Part shown: one piece after another, positions 38,374 to 50,300 of the stretch
Layout of the letters: every line of letters begins with the position of its first letter
Position numbering within the stretch: position 1 is the stretch's first letter
Assembly (NCBI RefSeq): GCF_018613535.1
Contig: NZ_JAGGQB010000011.1
Location: 113,154-177,153 of the forward strand
DNA length: 64,000 nt
Source of the DNA: Bacillus sp. ISL-51
GTDB taxonomy: Bacteria; Bacillota; Bacilli; Bacillales; Bacillaceae
Reading direction: 5' to 3'
Program-made: the position numbers and the translations under genes
The notes under the pieces: model-generated
What the model saw: the letters and a program-made list of their open reading frames with translations, nothing else
The model's database searches: none
Told to the model about the DNA's origin: nothing

Positions 38374-41300
38374 TTAAACCTCCACTTCATAGGTATCCCA
38401 GATGTTTGCCGCAGTTTTCTCTTTTATTTGCTCACGGCTGTCCGGCGAAATCAGCCGCTTTTTTAATACAGGCGGCGTCAAAGGCTGGCGCTTGACCTTG
38501 CGTTCTCCGTTTTCCTGCCACGCTTCAATAATGATGTGGGCGTTTGTTCCGCCGTCGGCAAAGCAGTTTATCCCTGCTGCCGGGATGGATGACGGCCACT
38601 CCGTCAGAGCGCGGCTGAATATGATATTGGCCTTTTCTCTATCAAAATGTGCATGTTCTTGTTCGCCGGATAAAAACGGCACGAAGCTGCGCTCTTTCAG
38701 CATGAGAACGACTTTAATGAAGCTTGCAATGCCTTCCGCGCATAGCGGATGCCCGATATTCGGCTTCACAGAGCCGATTCCGAGCGGACCGGCGTCTTGA
38801 GGCCGATAGACTGATTGAATGGCTTTCAGTTCTAAAAGATCGGTTACGACTGTCCCGGAACCGTTTGCTTCGATATAGCTTATATCTTCCGGCTGTTTGC
38901 CGCTTTTAGCGAGAGCAGCCTTCATGACGGCTTTTTGGGCATCCAGGCTTGGCGTAGCCGGTCCTGCCGTTCTTCCGTCGTTATTGACGGAAGCCGCCTT
39001 CACTACGGCATAAATGGAATCCCCGTCCTTGAGCGCCTGTTTCACCGTTTTTAACAGAACCATTCCGACGCCCTCGCCAAGCACGACTCCATCGGCACGT
39101 TCATCAAAAACATGGAAGGCAGAAGCTTCGCTTAAAATACCGCGCTGATCAAACAGCTTATGGGTTTCTTCAGATTCGAACAGGCTCACGCCGCCCACAA
39201 CGGCTGCTTTAATTTCTCCGGTTAAAAGGGCTTGAACGGCCATATTCATGCCGACTAAAGCAGAGGAACAAGCCGTATCCAGCACAAGACTCGGGCCGCG
39301 CATGTCAAAATACTGAGACAGGTTGGCCGCTAAATAGTTTTGGCCCACCGCGACAATCGGATTTTTCGCATCCAAGAGATTCTCTTCACCCGGTTTATGA
39401 CGGCTTCGTCCGCCGAGGTAAACGCCGATCGGCTCCCCTTTTATTTCCTCCGGTGTATATCCCGCGTGATACCACAGATTCAGGCACTCTTCTAACGCAG
39501 CCAAAGCTTGCGGGTCCATCGCCTTTACATCCTCTTCAGGAAGTAAAAAGAATTCAGGGTCAAACTCACGAATGCCGTCAAGCACTCCTGCGTAATAAGG
39601 GGTCTCTGAGCCCCAGCGCTCCGGCGGAACCGGACGGATTGACGAACGGCCTTCCGCAAGAATCGACCAGTACGCCTCTAAAGTGTCTGCCCCCGGAAAG
39701 CGGCACGACATGCCGACTACCGCAATATCCTCACCGTGCGGTCCTCCGTCAAACGATTCTTCTTGCAATGCAGCGGCTGGTTTTTCACCTTCCCGCTCAG
39801 CCTGTGCTTTAGAAGCAGGCTCCGGCGTCTCCATCTTAAACAAGCCTGACAAAGACTCGGCATAGCCTTCAATAAGCCAGACGGCGAAGCTTTGAATCGT
39901 CGGGTATTCATAAAGAATCGACGGGTCCAGTGACGCTTCGAGGCTCCGGTTAATCCGCTGCAAAAGCTGCGCGAGAATGATGGAATCCACACCGTAATCT
40001 TGGAATAATACGTCTGTCTCAAGCTGATCTTGATCAATCCGAAGCTCTTGAGAAAATAACTCTGTCAGCCAAGCTTCTGTTTTCTTCGCTAATCGTGCGT
40101 GATCTTCGGCAGGATCGGCGATTTTTCCCGCCGGTTTTTGATCCGCCGGACTCTTTTCGTGCACAACCTGTTTGCTGCGGCGCATGAATTGTTCCGGTTT
40201 CCAAAGCTCTGGATTTGAAACGGCCGGCAGTACCGCTCCCCGGATTGACCGGGCTAAAATGCCGTCTAAAAGCTGTAATCCTTCTGCATTCGTAATGCTG
40301 TACAAGCCGCTGTCTTTATAAGCTTTGTTTGTCACTTCGCCCATCCCGGTTTCTTTCCAGTTCGGCCATTGAATACTGACAATCGGCGACAGCTCGCGGA
40401 ATGCATTCGCAAAGTAATCCATATACGCATTCGCCATGGCATAATCAGCTTGGCCTGCCGAAAGCGCCGGAATTGCCGCTGAAACGGATGAAAACAGAAC
40501 GAAAAACTTCAGCGGCTCGCCGCTAAACACGTTGTATAACGCCTGAAGCCCGTCTATTTTCGGTTCAAGCACGCGCTGTATATCTTCATCGGTTTTTCTG
40601 ATAAACGCCAGCGTCTCTTTATCGGTCACACCCGCACAATGGATGACGCCTCCGATCGGTCCGAGCGTCTGTTTAATATGGTTCAGTTCTTGTTTTAACA
40701 CTGCTTCATCCGCTAAAGGGACGGACAATACGTGTACTTTTACGCCTTTTGCTTCCAATTCAAGCACGGCTTGAATTTTCTCCCTTACAGAAGCGGGGGC
40801 CCCTTTCAAGCCGCCCGTCCACTCATTTCGCGGCGGCAGCGTCTCACGGCCTGTGAGCACGAGCTTTTTCACTCCGTAATGTTCGGTAAAATGGCGGGCG
40901 CATAACAGTCCGATTCCCCGTGTGCCGCCGGTAATGAACAGCACATGATCTTCAGGAAAATCTGTCCGACGCTCTTCATGTAAATCGTGATTTTCAGAGG
41001 CTTTTAATACGGCGCGGTACCTCATGCCGTCCCTCCAGCAAATCTCGGCATCATCAGAGCGGACATTAAATTCATCCGCGATTTGTTTCGCGACCTGCGA
41101 ACTCTTCAGAGACGCTTCAAGATCGAGGTGTCTCGATACGAGGTGGCTGTACTCGCATGCAAGCATCCGGTACAGGCCGGCCCGTCCTGCCCCTGTTGTT
41201 TGAGCTGCTCCTTTAATTCCTAACGACTCCAACTCTTTCGTTACGCAAAGCAGTGTAATACCGTCTTTACGGCCATGCTCAATCAGCTTTTGGAGCCACT

Positions 41301-44300
41301 TCATTCCAATCATGTCTCCATGGTCTTCTTTCGCTGCGCCGAGAAGATCGATGACTCCGGCAAAACTTTTCCAATCATATTCAGCAGACAGTTCTTCCGT
41401 ACCGATAATCCTGTGATTCGGAAAATGCGCTGAAACTTCTTCTGCCAGATTCATCGTTTCCCGGTCAGCAAAAATCGCGACGGGACTTGTGCTTGGTTCC
41501 CGATATTCTGCGGGACTCAGCTCCCATTGTTTCGTCAGCACGCTCTTTGAACGTTTCTCTATATGAGGCTGATGCTTTTTGTTATGTTCAGGCAGCCAAT
41601 ACGTGTCTTTTGCAAACGGATAGGATGGAAGACTGATCAAACGCGGCCTGTTGTCATCATACAGACGGTTCCAATTGATCACGCCGCCTTTTACCCATAC
41701 CTCTGCCAGCTTGGCGTATTTTCTTTTTCTGATCCAGGCATCGATGACGATGTCCATATCTTCGTCGGCCGTAAACAGGGCAAACGTCTCTTTATTGCGA
41801 GACTGGCCGGTGTAAAGCCCTTGAGCGTCTTGTTGATTCTCCGTGAAAGCGTACAGCTTCGTTTCCAGCTCCGACATCGTTGCTGCGAGAAATGCCAAGC
41901 GTTCTTCCATTTCATCCCTTCCGGTTTGCAGCGTATAAGCGATAGCGGCCAAATCCTTATCGGTATATGGCTTTTTGTGAATCTCCTCCAGCAGCTGTAC
42001 TGCCTGTTCGTGAAGTTTTGCTTTTGATTTGGCAGACAGGAGGATAATCGCCGGATTGTCCGGGTTTACTTTATGCACTGAATGACCCGCTTCTTCCGGA
42101 ATATACTCTTCAATGACAATATGGGCGTTGACGCCGCCAATACCGAATGAGCTGACTCCGGCGCGGCGCGGAATGATTTTTCCGTTTTTGTCCGTTAAAG
42201 CCTTCCATTCCTGATTTTCCTGCACGATATAAAAAGGACTGTCTTTCAGCTGGATATAAGGATTGATCGTTTCTGCATGCAGGCTCTTGACCAATGTTTT
42301 ATGCTTCATTTGCAAAAGCACTTTCATAACACCCGAAATTCCCGCGGCCAGCTCTAAGTGGCCGATATTGCTTTTGACTGAGCCGATGCCGCAGCGATGA
42401 TCGGCAGCCTCAGACTCTTCATTTGTTTTTGACAGCTCTTGAAACGCCGCCTTTAAACCGTTTATTTCAATCGGATCGCCCAATTCGGTTCCCGTTCCGT
42501 GCGCTTCAATATAAGTGACGGTGCTCGGGTCAACTTCCGCTTTCCGGTAGGCATTCACCAATAAATCAGCCTGCTGTTTCGGATTCGGCGATGTTAATGT
42601 GTTGGCCCGCCCTCCGTGATTTTCCGCCGTGCCGCGGATAATGCCGTAAATCGGATTGCCGTCCCGTTCGGCATCAGCCAGTTTTTTCAGCATGATCATC
42701 CCGGCGCCTTCTCCTCTGACATATCCGTTGGCATCTTTAGAGAAAGTTTTGCATTTTCCGTCTTTACTGAGCATGCCCGCTTTGCTGTAGCTGATGTGCG
42801 CTTCCTCGGTCAAAATCGTGTTGATCCCGCCGGCGATTGCCATGTCACACTCTCCGTTTTGCATAGCGGAAACCGCGCGGTGAATCGCCACAAGCGAGCT
42901 TGAGCACGCCGTTTCAACCGGCTCGCTCGGACCGTGAAGATTTAATAAATAGCTTAAGCGGTTCGGCCCTACTGAAGGAATCATGCTGCCTGTCGCCGCA
43001 TGGCCTTCCAGCGGCAGTCCGGCTCTTGTGAATAAATCTTTATATCCGGTATTTCCCGTCCCGATAAAGACACCCGTATTTGTGCCGGAAAGGCTCTCCG
43101 GTTTACATCCCGCATCTTCTATCGCACCCCAGGCAAAGGTCAATAATAACCGCTGCTGCGGGTCCAAATACTGAGCTTCCCGCGGTGAGATGCCAAAGAA
43201 CAGCGGGTCAAATTCAGCGATGCCGTCAATAAATCCGCCCCACCTGATATTCGTTTTATTTTCTTCAAGATTCGGGTCGCCATCAAACGCCTCCCAATCC
43301 CAGCGGCCTTTCGGAATCGTTGTGATGCAGTCTTTCCCTTCTTTCAGATTGCCCCAAAATTCATCAACATCCTTCGCGCCGGGGAATCGGCCGCTGATGC
43401 CGACAATGGCAACCGGTTCAAAACGAGGTTTCGTAAGTTTCGGTGTTTCTGCCTTGGCGGTAATAACCGATGCGAAACGTTTTCTTTTTGCCGCTTTCGG
43501 CTTTTGGGCTTCCGGGTGCTCTTGTACTGAAACCTCTTTCGGCTTCGTCTCGGCAAATCGGCCGTGATACTCTTTTGCCAAATGCCCGGCAAGGCTGTTG
43601 ATCGTTCCGTATTCAAAGAAGATCGTCGGTGCAAGCTCAAGCTGATGCGTTTCATTAATCCGGTTTGTAAAGACGGTGAAGGAGACTGAATCAAAACCGT
43701 ATTCACTCAGCTCTGTATCAATATCAATGTCCTCACGGTCAACTTTTAAAATCTCGCTTACCATGCCTGTCAAAGAGGTATGAAGCGCTTGACGGGGTTT
43801 GCCGTCTTCCGGATCTCTTACCGCAGAAGAAAGCTCTGCTTTCACTTCATCCGTCAAATATTCTGCTAAGCTGCGGATGGTTCCGTATTCAAAGAAAATC
43901 GTCGGCGCAAGCTCAAGCTGATGCGCTTCATTTAATTGATTTGTAAAGACAGTGAAAGAAACTGAATCAAAACCGTATTCGCTCAGCTCTGTATCAATAT
44001 CAATGTCCTCACGGCTGACTTTTAAGATCGAACTTACCATTTGAGTCAGCGGATCATGCCAGTTGCTTTCTGAAACGGCAGATGCCGCCGTATGTTTCTC
44101 CTCTGGCGATTCAGGTTCAGAAACGGGTAGGAATGTCTGTTTCAATTTTGCCGCCATCCCTTCCGCTGCAAAAAGATGAGGCTTCGTGTGAGCCATTCCT
44201 TCATAAAATGCGGCTAAGCCGGTCTCCGTTTGAAGCGGAACCATTCCGAAGGTTTTAGCCATCATCTGTTCAGTCTCAGCTCCGGCCTGCATCCCGCCTT

Positions 44301-47300
44301 CTTTCCACAGCGGCCAGTTAAAGGAAATCGTTTTTCCGTGCCGCAAGCCGACAGCTGCCAATGAATCTCTGTAAGCGGCATATGCATCCATAAATGCATT
44401 GCCGGCGGCGTAATCTGCCTGGCCGATATTGCCGAGGCTTCCGGAAACAGAGGAGAAGAGAACAAAAAAGTCGAGCTCGCAGTCTTTGCTGGCTTCATCT
44501 AAATAAGCAGCGCCTAATACTTTAGGAGCCAGAACTTCTTGGAATTCCTGACTCGTTTTTTGGATCAGAAAACGGTCTTTTATGACTCCCGCACCGTGAA
44601 TGATTCCGTTCAGCTTCCCGAACTGACTCATTATCTCTTGAATGAGCGCTTCGTTCGCCTGCCGATCAGCAGCATCGAGCTTTTTATACACGACATTGGC
44701 GCCCGCTTGTTGAAGCATGCTGATCTCACGCTGCTTTTCTTCGTTTACATCTGAGCGGCCGGTCAGAATGAGTCTCGGCTGTTTCACACGATTTGTGATT
44801 TCTTTTGCGAACATAAGACCTAAGCTTCCGGTGCCTCCGGTAATCAAATACACGCCTTCGTCCTTCCAGACGGCGTCGGTTTCAAGTGCCGGCTGTATTT
44901 CTTTCCAAGCCTTCACATATCGTTTTTCTCCTTTGTAACGAATATGTTTATCTTGAGGTCTTTGGCTGTCGTTTTTCAGCTTTTGGGCTATAGCAGGCAT
45001 TTCTTCTATCGCTGATATTTCAATAAGCTGACACGTCAGTTTTCCGTATTCCAATTCTGCTGTTTTTAAGAGGCCTGACAAGCCGGCAAACAATTGCTGG
45101 CTGCCGTCAGCGGAAATAACGGTTTGAATCAGAATGCGCCCTTTTCGTTTTTCGCCCATCATCTGCTGAATCCGCTCAGCGATAGTTTGCGCGTACGTTT
45201 GGAAGCGCTCAGCCGCCGTTTTGCCCGCACCATCGAGCATCAGTAAGCCGGCGTCTTTCAAGCCGGAAGCAATATCTCCGTTTGCATGACGTGCTTCTTC
45301 ACAAAGAATGACCAAATGCTCGTCAGCGTGTAAACCGGATGCCTGAGACAGCTCCGCTTCTTTCCAGACTGGCTCAAACATGATTTTTTCAGAAACGGAA
45401 GACGTTTGAATGGATTCTGTATCTCCCTCAAGCACTCTCGTTGAAAAACCTCTCATTTTGACGCAAACCGCCCCTGTATCGTCGAACAGGTCAATATCTG
45501 CTTTCTGAACGGGATCTCCGCTTTGGTATCCTTCACTAAAACGGGCATGGGCCCACATATTCGGCGTACATCGTTTCACGACTTCAAGGTGTTCAAGCGC
45601 AAACGGCAAAATCAGCTTGTGCCCGGCAAACTCCTGCATAATGCAGATCGTCGCTGTCTGGACGGCTGAATCAATCATGCTCGGATGGAGTGTAAATTGT
45701 CCGCCCGTATGAGAAACGGAAGACGGCAGCTGTAATTCGGCCAGCACTTCTTTTTCGCCGATAAAGGCTGCCTTAATGCCTTGGAAAGCCTTGCCGTGGA
45801 ACATTCCCCTGCTTCTGCCTTCTTGATAAAAGGCGGCCGGTTCAAGCTTGTCCGCTGCACATCTGCTTTGTAAAGCGGCAAGGTCCGCCTTAGGATGTTT
45901 ATCAGCTTTGATGATTTCCGCACGCCCTTGGCTGTGCAGCACTTCTTCGTTTTCATTTACACTGTATATGTCATATGAAATGATTCCGTCTTCTTCAGGA
46001 AACAGCGCAATATGCACTTGCCGCTGTTGTTCATGGACAACAATCGGTTTCAGCCACACTGTATGACGCAGCGTGATTCTTTCATCATCTTCTAATAAAC
46101 CTCCCAGCGCCCGTTTTACGGCTTCATATGCCATTTCCATATACGCCGCTCCCGGAAGCACAGCTTTTTCTCTGACCACATGATCTGTCAGGAAAAATTC
46201 TGAACCTGTAAACAGTGAACTGAATCGCTGCTGGGACAAATCAGATGTATTTTGATGCACGAGCGGATGTAAAGCCGAGATTCCGGCTTGTGCTGCCGGT
46301 GTTTTCCGCTCTGCTTTTTTCGGCCAATACGGTTCCTTCGCAAAAGGATATACCGGCATGCTTATGCGGTTAGGATGTTTATCTTTATAGAGCTTATGCC
46401 AATTGATATCGACGCCTTTACTCCACATCTCAGCCAGCTTGTTTCCTTTTCCTTTCGCCAGCCATTTCTCAATGAGTTCAGCGCTGTCATCATCATCAGA
46501 AAGCCATGCGATGTCTTTCGCCTGCTGTTTTTCTCCCCTGAAGCAGCCTTTAATGGACGGCTTATCGTTTACAAAGTCGCCAAGCTGCTGCGTCAGCTCC
46601 GCAATGCTGCTTGTGATAAAGACTGCCCGCTGCTCCATCGCTTCCCTTCCGATTTGGAATGTGTAGGCGGCATCAGCGAGATCAGCATCCGTCGTCTCAT
46701 TCGTTTGTAAGAAAGCTAAAAGCTGCCTTGCGTACTCTTTGAGCCGCTCTTTCTTTCTGGCCGACATCGGAATAATGAAAGGGCCTTTCCAGTCTTCTTG
46801 CCGGGAGGATGGCTGATATTGTTCAAAAATCGCATGCGTGTTTGTTCCGCCGAGACCGAACGAACTTAACGCCATGCGGTGTGTGTTGATCTCCCGGCTT
46901 AATGCTTTCTTTTCTTCCACGACGTAAAATGAAGAGTTTTCTAAATCAAGGTTCGGGTTCGGTTCTTTGTAATTGATGCTCGGTGCAAGCTCTTGATGAT
47001 ATAAGCTCATCACAACCTTGATACATCCGGCCATTCCCGCCGCCGTGTCCAAATGACCAACGTTTGTTTTTACCGAACCGATTCCGCAAAATTGTTTTTG
47101 ATCTGTATATTGTCCGTAAACCGATCCCAGTGCCGACAGCTCAATCGGGTCACCGAGTTTTGTGCCTGTGCCATGAGCTTCGACATAACTGACGGTTTCA
47201 GGATTAATGCCCGTTTGATCGATGACCTTCTGAATGACTTCAGCCTGTCCTTTGACGCTCGGAGCGTAAAAACCAACCTTGTCAGCACCGTCATTATTGA

Positions 47301-50300
47301 CGCCGATTCCGCGCAACAGCGCATAAATATGATCTCCGTCCCTTACAGCGTCCGCAGCATTTTTCAACAGCACGGCTGCGGCTCCTTCACCGCCCATCAT
47401 TCCGTCAGCAGACGCATCGAAGGCCTTAATATGGCCGTCGCTTGAAAAATTCAGTCCCGGCTGATGCACGTACCCGGCATTTGCTTCAGTATGAAGGGTC
47501 GCACCGCCGACAAGCGCGTACTTTGATTCGCCGGATTGTAAGCTTTTGTATGCCGAATGCAAACCGATTAAGGAAGACGAGCAGTTGGCATGAACAAAAT
47601 AGCTCGGCCCTTTCAGCCCAAGTTTATGAGAAATCATCGTCGGAATCGTGCCGCTTTGGGCAAGCACCCATGACACATAGCCATCAGGCGTTTCCAGCTG
47701 TTCTGTCGTCTCCGCCGGCAATAGATTGCGGTAAGAATTATTGCTTGCCGACATATAGACGCTTGTTTCAGGAATTTCTTTTGAGACATAGCCTGCATCC
47801 TCAATCGCTTTCCAAGAATGAAGCAAAAGCATCCTCAGCTGCGGGTCCATAAATTCGGCATCTTTTGGAGAAAAGCCGAAGAAACCGGGATCAAACATCT
47901 CTTTTCCGTCTATAGCTGATTTCGCCGCGACGAAGCCGGGATGATCAGCAAGCTCTTCTGAAACGCCGAAACGGCGAAGCTCTTCTTTCGTAAAAAATGC
48001 GATGCTTTCCTTGCCTTCTTTGAGGTTATCCCAAAATTCAAAATGATTTTCAGCTCCGGGAAACTCACAGGAAATACCGATAACCGCGACACTGTCCTCG
48101 TAATAATCAGGAAGATCATGAGACGGCCTTTTCCGGGAATCTGACCGCGTTTTTTTGTGCGGTACAGCTGAGAGAGCAGCTTCTTTTGGTTTTTGATCTG
48201 CTATATACCGGCTGATTCCTTTAACCGTCGCATATTCAAAAAGCTCTGTCACGCTGAATTCACAATGCAGTTCCTGTGTAATCCGATCAGCCGCGGTGAC
48301 GGCAAGAAGCGAATCTCCGCCGGCGTCAAAAAAGCGGTCATCAGGCTCAATTTCACTGTTTTTCAGGACATCCCGCCAAATCGCAAGCACTGTATGCTGA
48401 ATATCTGATGAAGAGACAGCTTTCGTTTCTGCCGGATTTTCCGTCAGGCCACGCCGCGCAAGCCGCTTGCGGTCTACTTTTCCGTTTGGCGTGAGCGGAA
48501 GCTCTTCAAGCCGGATAAAATAAGCTGGCACCATATAAGCAGGCAGCGCTTTTTTCAAATGATTCCGCAATTCCTTTGCTGAAAGAAGCGATTTCCCGTT
48601 TTGTGCGATATAATAAGCCGCCAGCCGTTCACTTCCGGTGTGACTGTTGACCACAACCACGCTCTCCTGCACGTCCGGATGGGCATTCAGCTTACTCTCA
48701 ATATCCCCCAGTTCAATCCGGTAGCCGCGGATTTTCACTTGGCTGTCCATCCGTCCCATATATTCGATGCGGCCGTCAGGAAGCCAGCGCGCCATATCCC
48801 CTGTTTTGTAAAGCTTTGAATCACGCTCCAATTCATGATTGACGAAGGCTTTCTCCGTCAGCTCCGGCTTATTAAAATAGCCTCTTGCCAGTCCGTCTCC
48901 TGCAATGCAGAGCTCTCCGGACACCCCCGGAGGAACAGGCTTAAGCTGAGAATCCAATATATAAATCCGGGTGTTGGCGATCGGGCGGCCGATCGTAAGC
49001 GCGCTTTCACTTTCAGATATGCGCTGAACCGCGGACCAGATCGTCGTCTCCGTCGGACCGAACATATTCCAAGCCTCACTGCCGGTATTGAGAAACTGCT
49101 GCTTCAATTGTTCAGAAAGCGCTTCGCCGCCGCAAAGAATTTTCATTCGTTCTTCATTTGTCCAGCCGGAATGAAAGAGCATTTTCCACGTAAACGGAGT
49201 CGCCTGCATGATCGTCGGTTTATACTCCTTTATCAGCTCTTTCAGCTTCTTGGCGTCTTTTGTATCTTCTGTTTTACAAATGTTGCACTCTGCTCCTTTA
49301 ATTAAAGGAAGGTACAGCTCTAAAGCAGCGATATCAAAGCAGTACGTCGTCACGGCAAGCAGCTTATCTTCTGATGAAAGACCCGGCTCTTGTGCCATGG
49401 AAGTCAAAAAGTTTGTCAGCGCACGGTGCGGGATCATTACGCCTTTTGGCTTACCCGTGCTGCCTGACGTGTAAATCACGTATGCCAAATCGTCAGGTGT
49501 CACCAAGCGTTTCAGCGCCGTTCTTTCTGCTACCGTCCGTTCTATTTCATGCCAATCGCGATCAACCGCTACGGCCTGAACGCTGCTCCAGTTTAATGAA
49601 TCCTGCAAATCAGCCGTCGTCAGCGCCATCGTAATCCCGCTGTCGGCAATCATATATTCCAGTCTGTCTGCTGGATAGGAAGGGTCGAGCGGCACGTATG
49701 CCCCTCCGGCTTTTAAAATGCCGAGAAGGCCGACAGCCATTTCTAATGAACGATCTGTATAAATACCGATGAGACCGTCAGGCACTGCGCCGTGCGCCTG
49801 CAAAAAGAGCGCCAGCTTCGTACTCTTCTCATCAAGCTCGCGGTACGTCAGTGTTTCCTTTTCATACACGACCGCACAGGCGTCCGGCGTTTTTGCCGCC
49901 TGCCGTTCAAACAGTTCATGGAAGCATACATCGGGATACTCGCGGCTTGTCTCATTCCACGTATGAAGGATCAGCTCCTCCTCTTCTTTAGGAAGCAGGG
50001 AAATGTCCCCCAGCGGCAGGTCCGCCTGCCCCGTCAATGATTCAGCTGCATGGACAAATTGGTCAAAAAGCCTGGAAACACCAGCTTCGTCAAATAACTC
50101 TGTGCTGTATTTCATCGTGAGATCCATGCCTGATTTCTCTTCCCACAATTCAAACACAAGGTCGTATTCGCCTTCTTGATGAATGTCTTTTACAAATTCG
50201 CAAGAAAACTCTTCATATTGATCAAGCATAGATTGATAGCTTGTATTTTGCAGGAAGTTTTGATAGAAAAAGGCCGTAGTGAAAATAGGCGACCCGATTT

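Noticed and set aside
48835..49305. Plus-strand open frames of 60-156 codons across the synthase genes
   Set aside because: They lie antisense to well-supported domains, lack ribosome-binding sites and recognisable folds, and recur at equivalent positions of homologous domains, so they are shadows of codon bias.
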